64,000 nt of DNA from Mactra quadrangularis (taxonomy: Eukaryota > Mollusca > Bivalvia > Venerida > Mactridae). Shown here piece by piece: positions 49,801 through 61,763 of this stretch. Positions within the stretch are counted from its first letter, which is position 1; each line of letters starts with the position of its first letter. The stretch covers positions 43,375,570-43,439,569 of the forward strand of contig CM046294.1 of assembly GCA_025267735.1 (NCBI GenBank), given 5' to 3'. Made by a program: the position numbers and the translations under genes. Below the pieces are notes generated by a model that saw only the letters and a program-made list of their open reading frames with translations, made no database searches and was not told the DNA's origin.

Positions 49801-52800
49801 AAGCACTTTAGGAAGGCAAAGGGTTGATACTGGAAATACATATACCACAAAATGATACATTCAGAACGCCCCTTCGCTCAAATATGACTTAAATTTTAGA
49901 TCAACTTAAGGAAAATTACAGAAATACATTTATAAACCTTGAAACAATGACTTTCAAACTTGGAAAAATCGAAAGAAACTTAAGTACCATAGCCGTGAAC
50001 AGTCAAAATCAATGAATACATTTTAAAAGTTTATATACTTAACTCACCGAAAAGTTCATAATTATGAATGCCTAAAGAAAGAAATAGGTAGTAACGTATG
50101 TTACAACAACACTGTTTAAACTATCACATCCCAATTTTATCTGTCACACCCAGTACAACAGTTTAAATAATTTAATGGTAGCACAAACTATTTTCTATGT
50201 ACTATGTTATATCTAAATACTGTTAATTACATCAATAAGGATTGCCTTCAAAATTAAGGGAAACTTGTTAAGATTAAGAGTTTAAAAGGTTACAAATTAG
50301 TCTCAGAAAAGCATAACAGATCAATTGTGTTCAAAGTTCATGTAGTAATTCACTTTGAAGTAAAAATCAAAACATTCTCCTAGATATTCCATTAGGTACT
50401 GGCACACTTATTTCATATAAAAAGTCATTTGTCACCCAAAATTACATCCTCAAGGGTTTGCCATTGGATAAGAGATCGGCGTTGTTGCATGAACGATGTG
50501 TTTGCTTCCTTATCATTATCAATTTGTTGTACCATGCTTATGTACCATGTTCCCTTGAATATTTCTGTAACAAAATCTTCCGCGATGTATTATAGTTCAT
50601 CTACGACAAAAAATAAATTCCGACATAAATTGTGTCGTTTTTGTTGTAAGGAATTACAACAACCTGTGGTTACGTGTGTTTATAAAAGTCCAACTACACT
50701 ATTTCGCTGCTGTTAAATTCTACAGACATTTTGTGTTCCTTTACACTCAAAGACATGGTATAAAAGAAACATTCAGAACTTAAACGTTTCAAGTTTCCAA
50801 AAAAAGCGAAACATTGTGAAACAAGCAAACAAACAAGCATCAACTATGATACATTTCATATGAAACATACCTTACCAAACGTAACGTATGTTTCAATTCA
50901 TAAAACCATGTTTTATTGAATAAGAAGCGAACAAAGGACGCTTTGGTTACATTTGAGATTTGGTCACATCTAGTAAGAATTGAAGTAACAAATGAATTGC
51001 AAAAATATCGATTTGAGTATTGCTATGAAGGATTCTATGCTTATATTGCATGCAATGGTTAAAAAATCTTCATAGTTTAATTTATCAAAGCCATTGAGAT
51101 GCACACAGTTTCACGTTTTTTTAGTCTGGTTGAAGATGTCATATATTTTTCAATGAGATAATAACGACTTTATTCATTGTGGATAACATTTTTGGTGTAA
51201 ACCAATTTTCAATATGTCATCGTTTAACCCTTCTCCGCATTGTGAGATCGGTATATCATTTTAACGGTAACGTATGTTACATCACGTATGTTACATTTGA
51301 TACTTTAGACAGCATTATCTCTAGACGATCCTGAGGAATGGCAAAAGTAGTAATCATAAAATGAAGAGTTCATTAGAGAGACTAATTAGTAAACGTGAAT
51401 TCAACTAAGATATTTAACATAAGTTGAAAAACCATGGTCACGTATGTTTCATGTTTAAATGTCTACCCGAAAATTTTGCTAAAATGTGAAATTTAATGAA
51501 ATGTCATTGAATACTTAATGACAATCATTTTTATTTCATATATATTCATATCTCATCTTATGTTTTAAAATATTTTACAAGTATGATATCTTTTCTAATT
51601 TGAAAAAAAAAGGATTTTTTATGGTTATGTATGTTTCAACACTCTTGGCGACAAAGTTTAAGAGCTGTGTGTAAGTTAATATTTCTGAGGAACAAGATAA
51701 AAATCGTATTCTTACATACAACAACATTGTATATCTTAAAAAGCAAGTGTATTATGACTACTTTATGTGGCTATGTTTCATAGTCTGCGCGCAAAGGCAC
51801 AGTAACGTATGTTACATTTTAAGGTATTTATGAGCTCAGTATCAACAGCAATTTCCTTTATAAAACACAAAAGACACATTTTCTTTTTAATTGACAAACA
51901 ATATCAAGAGAACTTGGTGTTGCAAACATGATTTAATGGTTTTTGCAAAAAATAAATCGATAAAAATGGAACAAAAATTGCTATTTACCTATACAATTAA
52001 AAGTTGATTTTCTCAGCAATGCCCCACTGGAAACTTGCAAACTTTGTACTGTTGTACTCAGGACAGATAGGGGAATAAAAAAATATGGGTCTTGAAAATT
52101 TCCCCTGGGGGGGGGGAGCAAAAGTGTATCTGGCTCACGGCCTATACGTATTTGAAACATGTACCGAACGCAAGTCGTTGCAACCCGGGGCGGTAGCGCA
52201 GTTGGTATTTCGAATTTAGTGGTGTCTTCAAGGAGGTACGGGTTCGATTCCCACCAATTGAGTATGTACCATTCCATAAAATTTGAAAAATTATGTCAAT
52301 GGCATATCTTTTTAAGTGGATTCCAGCGTTCTGATTTCTGGGCCGATTATCAAAATGTCAAAACTTGGTCTTTTTTATCAAAGAAATAGTTTATCTTTTG
52401 ATTGAATGCAGAAATTCATTACTGTAAAGCCAATGTAGACACGTAAAGACTTCGAACTAGTAAAAATTGGAAGGTCGACCACGGTGTGACTCTGTCATGC
52501 CGGCAGTCCATGGACGCAATGTGCGTTCATCGTCAATGTATAGAACAATGTCAGGCGGTTGACTAATTGAACTAGCAGGGCGGGTGACGACACGTGGAAT
52601 ATTAAAAATATAGAACATGTAACTCGTACTCACTTCCATAGTAATTTTTCTCACAACTATAATGTTTTATTTCTGTTAATTCAAACTGTGGAAATTGTAT
52701 ATCACTGGCAATACTGACAGCATCCTCACTCCAGACAAACTTCATATTGTCTACGCTATGGCCGTCTGCAAGAACAAAACAGAACAGATACATGCATTTA

Positions 52801-55800
52801 CTTATACAATTATATGCGACATCAAAACATATCAATTGATATAAACATATAGAATGAGGGCGAAAATATGTGGAGATATAAAATCAAGTTATCTACATTA
52901 AAACAAGAATTGAAAATTAATATGTCAAAAGTTAACATGAGAGGACCTGTAAGTTTTCCTACAAACTTCAATATCAGCCCTCTCCAAATTTTAAAAGAAA
53001 TCTAACATTCCAAATTTTCATTCGTAAGTATATTGTAATTAAGTGCATGTGGCACGACGATCCACAGATATGTCTCTGTTTTATTTATTTTAAGGTATTA
53101 TAAGCAAATAAAATGATACAAATTTAATTACTTACAACTTTCAACTTCAAAATGACATTTCTGGGAATCAAATGGATATTTTTGTAGATGCATTAAACAT
53201 GAAAATATTCCCGTGACCCTGAAATTATATATTTTGTTTTTGTTACACAAATAGAGATTGACTTGTGAAGACCTGGCCGAGTGGTTACGTCGTTGTGCAA
53301 GGGAATAATTTGATAGTCAACTCCGCGTTGGTTCAAAACACACCCAAAACCTACCCCTTTGTTTCGTTAAGCAAGAAATTTTATCCTACTAGCTTAGTAC
53401 TGGTGGACCAGGAAAAACCATTACTTCTACAAGTTAAGTATTAAAGGTTAGTAAGTTTTATTACAGTTTTTCCTTATTCTAATATTGTTAAATCATCACT
53501 TTTCTTCATTGTTGTTTAAAGATAAAATAGCTCCACCGCAATTATAGTTTATTATAGCAGTTATATTGGTCATATACATCAACAGAGGCGCGTGAGTTTT
53601 GTTCATGCACCACGTGAACAAATAATGAGATTTGTTTATAAAAAGACAATTTTTGTAATATCGATTTGCTTAGAAACATCTTTGTTTGTTTTCTTAATCT
53701 TAAATCTAACATTATTGATTCAAACTTAAAACCATTTGTTGGCTTTCATTTCTAAGCATCCGTTGTTTGCATCCAATGGCAACCAAGCATAGTTTCATAA
53801 CAAATCCTTTATCATAAAAATCTAATACACGTAAATCTAATAGAATTGGCATGGATGTCTATTTTGCTTCAGTCATTGACACTTTTCAATCTTATCAAAG
53901 CTTTCAATCTAATTAAATAATCTTAACAAGCTGTCAGGAAATGCTAAACAAAGTATGGAACGTTCAGATTGTTGCGTGATAAAGGTTTCCATGCAAAACA
54001 TTTGTGTATTGATTGTTTCACAAGTTAGATAATCATGTTGACACGGTTGATGCTTTTCTTAAAGACGATGTTTTAATTGATTGGTAGATTACGTGAATTG
54101 ATACTGCAAACAGAACAATGACAGGTGGAAAATACAAAATAACTAAAATTGGATGCCGTAGTTTTGTTGCTTTTTACTCGCTTTGCAGAATTGATGGAGG
54201 TCAATATTTCAACTGAACCGAACTGAACTGTCCTAGTTGATAATCATATAGCAAGCCTCTTTCCGGGCACAACCTCGATCTAAATTTTGTTCTTGTGTTT
54301 TGATACGCTCCCTTCGCAGCTCGGTGAATACATTACATTCACCCGCTGCCTTAAAACGTGTCGATTTATGATATTGACCTTTACTATGAACCTTTGAACG
54401 TCCAATGAAAGTTTACCAGATTTCAATTCAGCTGAAAAACTTTATACGCATTTTCATTGGTTGAACGAGTAAACAACACCTTATTGGCAATCTCTCACAC
54501 AGAGTTGTCGATCCTTACAGTGATCTATATCTCTGTAAACGTCTCGGGTTTTACAAGATTCTTGTAAAATGGTAATATAATTTAGATTTTGTATCGAAAG
54601 CGTAATTCGTCTTTTATATATATTATCTTAAAGTTTTACGTGAAATAGAATTTTATTATAGGCGAAATCCAATTTTTAAAGAGTTATATTTACAAGAACT
54701 ATTTTCTTGTGAAACGTCTTCCTATTCTGAGTAATTTGGCTTTCTAACTCATCCGCTAAAAATGTCAACAATAGATGATTTTGCTAAAATTATGACAAAA
54801 ATTTAGTGCTAAGGGACTGTCAACGACAAGCCTTTGAACATCTACAAGACAAGAAAGGTGATCTGTTAGTTAGTTTGTCTGTTGCGTATGGAAAAAATTC
54901 AAAAATTGTCACATGATCGTTTTAAACGATCACGTGTTTGGGACTACTTCCGAGACGTTAACAGAGATAGAGATCACTGTAAGGATCGACAACTCTGTAT
55001 GAGAGATTGCTTATATGGTATGATCATACTAGTGACGACTGCAACCTCGTATGACGTCATATATAGCGTGGCTACACTTTGTATTTAAGTTCAATAAGTT
55101 GCTCAATGTTTACAGTTAAAAGATCAGAGATACACATTTAAAAAGATCAATGTTTACTTTTATTTTTGTTAATTTTTCATTATCTAACTTATGCAAAACT
55201 GTCAAACATCTTTGCATTTCGACATTTTGAAATTACAGGCGTGAGAATTTTTTGCATCTATTTTTAAAAACCACGTGACAGTCATGCGATTTAAATGTTT
55301 ATGTGACTCGGTCTAAAAATAGAAATATCAGCTTGAACGTAGTATTTTAGCAGAGGTAGAAAGTGAACGAGTGAATCTTTCGAACCGATGTATTGGAGAG
55401 TAGTGTTTTGAAAGCTCCATTTCGGGACCATACTAATATGTACGGTATTCCAACTAAATACAGATAACTGTTTAAAAATGTGATGAAAATATGTTAAACT
55501 GACTAAAGTTAGACTTTTAAGTGAGTTATCGATGAGGGTCAATGTGTAATGTAAAAACTGTAAAAGTTTGATCAGAGCGCGATACAAAATGTATAAGAAT
55601 TCGTCAAAAGGTCGTGCCTATATAATGTATATCTATTATCTAACTAGAATACCTTGCACTGTATTGTACAGTCCCATCAGGGTATACATGTATAAGTTTG
55701 TTAGGAACAGTAACCTCGTGGTAATCTGAGGACTTCTCATTTAAAATGTACATATCTGGCATCCATACGTTATTAAATAAAGAATAATCTAGCTCTAGAC

Positions 55801-58800
55801 GTGTTAGATTTAAAGTATCGTTGTACTTGAGACGTTGGTCTACCCAGCGTTCTCGTAGAAACATACTGATTGAGTAATCCTGAAAGTAAAATAAGAAATT
55901 GGCATTAGTTTTATTCTTTAAATCATATATTTCACACAGTTTAGTTTACGGCCCGGACACTGGACTTTCCCTAATCCGGAAGTGACGCATTTAAGATTAT
56001 GTATTGCCTGAAGTTGTGTGCCATTATTTCAGAGAGGCAGTGCAGAGACGATAGTGTTAAATTCAATCATTGCCTAACAGTGAGATTAATTAAACTTTGC
56101 ATTTCACTTTAATTAATTATTATCTGCTGTTCAAAGAACTTAAAGTTACTTGAAATCAGGAGAATATTTTAGACCAACATTCCAGACGGTTAGGTTAGCA
56201 CATACTAGGGGCCATAGTAGACCTCCATAGGTATTTATTTATTTATTGGAGTTAACGCCGTGTCAACACAATTGAGGTTATTTTACGGCGTCCAGCACAC
56301 CTAACCTAGCTTTCCTTGACCATTGTCTATAACCAGTACTCACCTACCTTTCCACAAGGCCGGAAACTTCTCCATATAATCTTATCAATGGAGGAAAATC
56401 GACATTATTGTCAAATTTTCATGGAAGGGTATAACCTCCCCGGGTGGGATTCGAACCCGCACCCCCTCGGGCACGAGTATCCAAATACCGGCGCGCTACC
56501 AACTGCGCTATCGACCCGGGTTTTATTTGTATTCAAATGATACAATAGTCTGATATGACTCTAAACTGTACTATTATTTCTAAGAATTAAAAATGGTGTC
56601 CGATTTATTTTGTTTTCTAGCATTTAGGGCTAAACATGCAAAATTCTGAACTCTATTGTTATTCGTATAAATTTAAAACGAGATGGCTTGATTTTGAGTG
56701 TAGGCTAGAAATGTGCAGAATGAATTGATGTATTGATTTCACTTCTAGTCTGGGATGGTAAGGAATGAAATCTTCCAAAGAAATAGTTAAAACTCACCAT
56801 ATTAGCCTCGCTGATTGAATATATAGAATTAACAAACATGTTTACTGTCACTAGCACCTGTTTGTTTTCTGAAATAAGAAAAATATATTGTACAAATGTA
56901 TAGGACAGTCAAGTTCCTCTATTAAGAACATCCATGTTATTGAGTTCTTTAGTTCAAAATGCTTAATTTAAAAAGAAAAAGAAAATGACTCAATATAATG
57001 TCAATTGCGCTCTTAAAACTTCGACCTTTATGGCTCTAATAGGGGAACTTTACTTCAACAATAGTACTCGTACACGTGAGCATTGATTCATCATCGTCGA
57101 TTACCCCGCGATACATTACTACGGTATGCCATGCCGTTTGGAGTGTTACGGAAAAAAGTACTGTGGTTGCCGGCGATGTGATCCATTGGTAGGCTAATAT
57201 ATGAGACCCAACCTTTACGTTTTTAATAAAAAATATCAGGGGCGGATCCAGGATTTTTTCTAGGGAGTCCGAATTTTTTCTAGGGGGTCCAAACTATCGA
57301 ATCACAACCACATTATACACATTTTGCAGAATAATGCAACATATCAATAATAAAAACTACATAACCTTTAAATATATGTTAAGCACCGAGAAAAAAAATG
57401 CTTCATGCTACTTAAAAATGACCTACAGCCAATAAATACACTAATGGACAGGTACATTTTGGAAATTCTAGGGGGGGGTCCGGACCCCCTGAACCCCCCC
57501 CCCCCGCCATTCTCGTCCCCAGAGTCTAGTTTGATTCTCAATACTAGCTAATATTGAGAATTCTACTAGACTCTGGGAACGAGAATCCCCCCCCGCTTGA
57601 TCCCCCTATGAATATATTCAAATGTAAATCATCTCAATTTTCTTAATATCTGTACGGTGAATTCGAAATGAATAAACAGACTGAATTAAACCTTGAGCAT
57701 AAATCATCAATTCTTCCGTGTATGATAATTTTAATTTCAAATCACTAAAAAAATTGTTCGACAATAATTATGTTCAAAACATTAATGCTCAACTTTTTTA
57801 TTCTCGGTTCATTGTGCATAATGTCAAAATATGAAATTATACACTCTTATTCATTATGTTATTATAGTGAGATACATTAAATTTTGGTCTACTTCTTTGT
57901 AATGAATGTACATACTATAATCTTTCAGATATAAAAGTCTTTAAACGTACATTTGTCATCACAAAAAGAGATATTCCTTTTTGCAACTGTTGGCAACCAA
58001 CATAAACTTTGCATGTTGTTTTGTGAAATATTATCGAACCTATTCTTTATAAAGAACACAGCCGGTAGTGAGTAATTCGTTTTCGGAGAAAAATGTTCAA
58101 CCACTTTATTAACTTGTTAGTTATGAGGAAAATAAACCACTAAAATAAGGAAAATAAAAGCGCCGATAGCGCTGTCGGGACATGGTTCAACAAAGCAAAA
58201 CAAGACTGCTAAATATTGTCCGATATTGTCAACAATGCGACTATTTTTTCACGCGTAGGTGTTAACCTAACATTATATTATGCGCTTAGCCTGACTGCGC
58301 AGGACCGAATGTAATCATACGCAACGTTTTTGTAATACGTTTCAAAAGTTGTGGCTTCTAAGATATGGCTTGCAAGCAACACATGTCAAAAATACGTAGT
58401 ATGAAGATATTGTTCGTTTTTTCTCAAGTGTCAAAGTTTGAATAATTTTACGGTGAATGATTACACACTATCTCAATATCACCTGTGTAAAACAAAGGGC
58501 GTTTGGTCACCGTGAAATTATTCATGTTTTGACAGTTGAGAAAAAACTAACTATAACTTACCTTGATCAAATAGTGGCGGCAACTTTTTGTCATAGTTGG
58601 CAAATATTTCGTCAAGAATCGTAGACCTGTAAAAACACAAACAGAAACTACATTTTTGTATATAAATACAGTAAAGTTTCACTATAAGGCCGACAAAAAT
58701 CAATGGTCTTCGTAGCGTAATGGTCTTAACATAGGAACATTTTAGGATTTGTCGATTGAAACTGTCGACAAAGCGCGTCATTTTGTAGTACCTAAGGTGG

Positions 58801-61763
58801 TTTTTACAGCAGAGTTTTACTGTATTAAACTAAGCACAAAGAACCTAGGCATTAACAGCAATCAGTTTGCAGTTGGGTGAACACAAGTGAAAACTCTAAG
58901 GCGCTGTCTCCGGTACCTTTTGGACTTGTGGTAAGGATTTCAATATTGTTTAATGTTTATGTCTGATCTTCATGATACATAAGCCGATACATTATTACTT
59001 TTACTTTCATGAGGGTGCGAGCGGGAAGTTGGGTTAAATCAACAGTTGAAAAAATCTTGGATTGGAGATACAAACCCTACTTATTAGACCGTATTATTTT
59101 ATATAACATTTTTATATAACATGATATTATATACATTTGTTATATAAAATCCCTGTTTCAACTGAACTGTCATGTATACAAAATGTTACCACTAAAGTAG
59201 TGTTAATTTACATCTCATGCACAATGGACAATATACAAATATAAAACATTTGTCTACAAGGGATTTAATTCCCCAATGATAAAGTGAAATCTATATGGTT
59301 ATGATCGTGATCTATGATCCTTATCTTACATTATCGATCACAACATGGGGTCAAGGCTTGTAGATTATGTTATCGCAAAACTGATGTATCTACAGTCAGT
59401 ACTGTATGGCTGTATCAAACAGCGAAAATCTGGATGGATCTAAAAGTAGGGTATGCTTTAGATTTCAGTATCTAATGTTATTGGCGATTAGCTACGTTTG
59501 CTTCTATAATAAGAATGAAATGTTATTATGCATGTTTATCTCTATAATCTATGTATTATATGGCAGGAAAATTATCAAGGCCACATGTTCAATCGACCTC
59601 CGAGGTGGTCCAATTATAGATTTTTTTCTGTGATTTTATCAGTATATAATAAGTCTTCAGAATATTTAATAATTTTATTATATATTAATAGGTATATACA
59701 AAAGTCTATGGACACTGACAGAACTGTCAATAAAATGAATACATTAAAATACATTTCATTGATATTATTTTCTTCACTTGAAGATAAGATATAATCTTAT
59801 ATCATTTCACATGTCGTACTTTATAAATGCTTTTACCTACTTTACAATGTCATCGATTGACCTCTGATATAATTTGAATAAATTAAACCAAAGGTCAAAT
59901 TATATAAGGATTAAAGGAAATACAGTTACATATATGAATGTATGAGAATTAAAGTAATTCAAATGATACGAAGAAAAAGTAGATTTTGTCAGCATGTGTT
60001 TCTTAAAGCTGCTCATTCGCAGATTTTGGTTAATTTTTCGGCGCAGCTGTCTAAACCAACTTTTGTCCTATATATTTAACCAATACAATTTGCTCTACCA
60101 TTCCTGTATGTCCGATGAAATTTGCTTGCGGTATTGAGAATTAAATATGATATATGATATCATTAGTTGTCTGAAATTAAGTTTAGTATACGGTCCCCAA
60201 ATATTCAATAAGCGGTTATAATGCCAATCATGAAATTTATACTTCAAACAAAATGATTCTTTTTTTAAGAATATTTTTTTAATATTTTAACATACATGTC
60301 TATCATTTTGGTGCAATTATGTTAAGAAAATTGTGCAATTTTGATGTTTTACGACACACTGACCTATAAATTGTTATAAAATTATATTTTTTTCATTTCT
60401 GTTTGCTATGAATTGTACATTTGATGCCAAATAAAGAATATATTATGATATGCTATGTATGGTGGCTTATTTCTGCCATCAGATAACCACATAACTAACT
60501 AGTTAATTAAGAGATTAACTAGTTACCGTAACTATTAACCACATAACTAACTAGTTAATTAAAGGTTATCTGATGGCAGAAATATGACACCATACACATA
60601 GCTATGTTATTAAATAAAAGTCACAAAAACTCAGCAAAATCATCTATGCTGTTACTAACGGAGATAGATTTTATACATAAACCACTATATTATACAATTG
60701 AATGTCTATTTGCATTAAAACTGTCATTTTCAGAACTCTGCTGCAGTGCTTCCAAATGTTTCCATGCAATTTTAAGGGTTTTAGAAAACTGATATTTCAG
60801 TTGAAATTTGTGAACGAGTAGCTTTAACTCCAGTTCTATTTGGTTCTGTACACTAAAAGGACGTTGGTAGTCCTTGAGATGATCCTTTATCCCATTTCTG
60901 ATCTAGTCTTTTTGTGCTCATTTAGTACAGCTTGAAAATATATACGACCTTCTATTTGAATGAGAAGCTAGCATATAAATTGCGATAATTTACAGAAAAA
61001 AACCTTTGAAATGAGTTAAATGAAATAGCTATTATTTAAAGCATTTTTATACGCTTGCATGATTTTATATATATCGAGAAATCTTATATTTTCAAAAGAA
61101 TCAATATTTTATTTTGATTATAAAAATGCAAATTATTTTGATTTTAAAGTGACACTTATTTATTCATGCGCAATTCGATACTTGGCTCAAAACCAAGATT
61201 CAGAATAAGGAAAACATGGATTGATAATCTTCTTAATCAAAATACACCCAAGCACATCGTGCTCATTTTGTCCTGAGACAATCAATGCGAGTAAGCAAAT
61301 AACATTACAATATGGCTGAAATCAGTCTGCATCAACAAACATGCAGTCATATTTTGTCAAGTTCAAACCTATAATCTGTGAGGAGTGAGTCATACACAAT
61401 ACAATGTTATTTTAAATCATGTAGATCAATGTTTTTGCTACGATATTTAAGGCAATACGTTATTATGGGGCCTAGAAACCATGTTTGTCGATGAGCCGGC
61501 AGTATATCCCTACACTCCCCTCGCAGCTCAGTGAATAGACTACATACAGGAAGAGAACGGCTGGGAACATCAGCCGATGTGTAGGAGAGTATTACATCCC
61601 TAATTCAAGTAATATGGACTACTTATCAAATCATATTCACTTTCATATTATATTGTTGAATTGCAATCACTTACATATTTCTGTTCACTGGTTCTGTTTG
61701 GCATGTAGAGATGATATGTAACATGAAAAATGTCACTTTTATGATGTATCCTGACCACGTCAT
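46715..61763 (-). CDS. Cys-loop ligand-gated anion channel, glycine receptor/GluCl-like (8 exons; 3' end not found)
   Basis: Subunit of a pentameric plasma-membrane chloride channel opened by a small transmitter. Coding exons on the minus strand are 61763-61675, 58626-58562, 56868-56798, 55879-55653, 53218-53136, 52765-52634, 47808-47579 and 46888-46715. All junctions are AG/GT and all phases agree, giving 1071 nt or 357 codons. In order: signal peptide (1-21), extracellular domain, Cys-loop C158-C172 with 13 residues between, a second pair C216/C227 spaced as in glycine receptors, M1 (about 238-262), M2 (269-288), M3 (302-324). PAR at 268-270 before M2 is the anion-selectivity signature. F82 and R84 match glycine receptor F63 and R65; E177-S178-Y179 matches its loop B. 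N95 and N99 are sequons. Family knowledge predicts an M3-M4 loop and M4, which lie further left or outside. The ligand (glycine, glutamate, GABA, histamine) cannot be decided. Odd: Leu at pore 6' and a start exon inside a tandem repeat. Confidence 0.95.
47346..47472. mobile_element. MITE family F, worn copy in the exon 7-8 intron
   Basis: CTATTTCTGCAATCGGCTAA on the left, TATCTGGTGGCAGAAATATG and CCACCATA on the right, with GTTAACTACATG / CATGTAGTTAA-like arms in the centre. It matches 60450-60605. Confidence 0.6.
47579..47808 (-). CDS. Channel exon 7: end of loop C, M1, M2 and M2-M3 linker
   Basis: 230 nt coding residues 224-299. YPC (C227) closes the second disulfide. M1 contains YIIQIYVPS and LSWVNFW. 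The M1-M2 linker reads SVPAR, the anion-channel form. M2 follows, with Leu at 9' (L279) as the gate and Ser at 2'. Position 6' is Leu276. The linker [15 protein letters not shown] is very close to the glycine receptor motif. It ends in phase 0 at GTAAAG. Confidence 0.97.
47890..49110. repeat. Intronic tandem array, seven units of about 180 bp
   Basis: Units start near 47901, 48083, 48254, 48434, 48614, 48796 and 48977. Each carries GAGCCAGTATATGACATTGC, then GGGGAATTTTCAAGG, ATTCACTGATAAAAG and TTATGGGACTTTGAAAT. The first five are closer to each other than to the last two. The array lies in the intron between channel exons 6 and 7, 80 bp upstream of exon 7. A related fragment in the opposite orientation is at about 52070-52145. 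Confidence 0.9.
49724..51815. promoter_or_regulatory. Dispersed cluster of GTAACGTATGTTWC motifs in the exon 6-7 intron
   Basis: Exact or one/two-mismatch copies occur at 49724, 50091, 50881, 51267, 51283, 51437, 51624 and 51802, all in the same orientation. The motif is a partial palindrome (GTAAC...GTTAC around ACGT). Spacing is irregular (16 to 790 bp), so this is not a simple tandem repeat. Function unknown. Confidence 0.5.
52186..52290 (+). mobile_element. SINE family A, head fragment in the exon 6-7 intron
   Basis: GGCGGTAGCGCAGTTGGTA (box A), GGGTTCGATTCCC (box B), then ACCATTCCATAAAATTTGA. The rest is absent. Confidence 0.65.
52634..52765 (-). CDS. Channel exon 6: loops B-F-C
   Basis: 132 nt coding residues 180-222. 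It includes F-V-W-S after loop B, the P-Q-F-E-L strand and loop C with C216, whose partner C227 is in exon 7. Y220 aligns with glycine receptor Y202. Gly222 stands where that receptor has the agonist-contacting Thr204. The donor is GGAA/GTGAGT. Confidence 0.95.
53136..53218 (-). CDS. Channel exon 5: the Cys-loop
   Basis: 83 nt between AATTTCAG and GTAAGT, coding residues 152-178. It contains [15 protein letters not shown], the diagnostic Cys-loop with the conserved P-x-D core, then FEVES of loop B. It is only 27 codons long and is found by expectation between exons 4 and 6. The phase is exact on both sides. Confidence 0.95.
53270..53340 (+). mobile_element. tRNA-like relic (Leu/Ser-type box A)
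   Basis: GACCTGGCCGAGTGGTTACG resembles the 5' end of a Leu or Ser tRNA and GTTGGTTCAAAACAC a mutated box B. In the exon 4-5 intron. Probably a degraded SINE head. Confidence 0.35.
55653..55879 (-). CDS. Channel exon 4: loops D, A and E
   Basis: 227 nt coding residues 76-150. Loop D reads MFLRERW, keeping the Phe and Arg that contact agonist in glycine receptors (F82, R84). Loop A holds W114-x-P116-D117. Loop E ends in QYSAR, with Ser149 matching glycine receptor S129. The donor is GCAAG/GTATTC; AG joins the first G of the next exon to restore Arg151. Confidence 0.96.
56230..56520 (-). mobile_element. SINE family A, full minus copy in the exon 3-4 intron
   Basis: Complement of 37317-37611 throughout: GGAGTTAACGCCGTGTC tail, body, GGGTGGGATTCGAACCCG (box B) and TACCAACTGCGCTATCGACC (box A). 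Confidence 0.88.
56798..56868 (-). CDS. Channel exon 3: beta-1 strand region
   Basis: 71 nt from a TATTTCAG acceptor to a GTGAGT donor, coding residues 53-75 ([20 protein letters not shown] and on to M75). The pattern V-x-V-x-x-x-V-x-S-I-x-x-I-S-E is typical of the first strands in GABA/glycine/GluCl subunits. It was too short to stand out as an open frame. Confidence 0.93.
57238..57610. mobile_element. Family B element, copy 5, carrying another element, in the exon 2-3 intron
   Basis: Left AGGGGCGGATCCAGGATTTT, core as in other copies, right GCTTGATCCCCCTATG. A 78-bp palindrome has entered the C-rich right end at 57509-57586. Confidence 0.8.
57509..57586. mobile_element. Small foldback element E nested in family B
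   Basis: ATTCTCGTCCCCAGAGTCTA on the left, TAGACTCTGGGAACGAGAAT on the right, with TTCTCAATA / TATTGAGAA inside. A half copy (TATTGAGAATCCTACTAGAC) is at 33227-33273. Confidence 0.75.
58562..58626 (-). CDS. Channel exon 2: N-terminal helix of the ligand-binding domain
   Basis: 65 nt between a TTTACAG acceptor and a GTAAGT donor. It codes for [25 protein letters not shown] sequence (residues 31-51), the usual N-terminal alpha-helix followed by the YD...PP motif of Cys-loop anion channels. Both split codons join correctly with their neighbours. Confidence 0.93.
58669..58822. mobile_element. CAGT-ended MITE with TA flanks, in the exon 1-2 intron
   Basis: Left CAGTAAAGTTTCACTATAAG, right GCAGAGTTTTACTG, TA on both outer sides. 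It lies 42 bp upstream of channel exon 2. Confidence 0.65.
60450..60605. mobile_element. MITE family F, intact foldback in the exon 1-2 intron
   Basis: Arms GCTATGTATGGTGGCTTATT and TATGACACCATACACATAGC, with TTTCTGCCATCAGATAACC / GGTTATCTGATGGCAGAAA inside. The loop holds a direct repeat of CCACATAACTAACTAGTTAA. Confidence 0.85.
61675..61763 (-). CDS. Channel exon 1: start codon and signal peptide
   Basis: It starts with ATG at 61763, with A at -3, and codes for 29 residues plus two bases before a GTAAGT donor. The peptide begins MTWSGYIIK, has a hydrophobic stretch to about residue 20 and a plausible cleavage site after STC (C21). The AT left over joins the G of exon 2 to make Met30. This exon was found by working back from exon 2: it is the only place seen that gives the right phase, a signal peptide and a start. 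Its first third lies in the ~82-bp tandem array upstream. A 5' UTR exon further upstream is possible. Confidence 0.82.
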
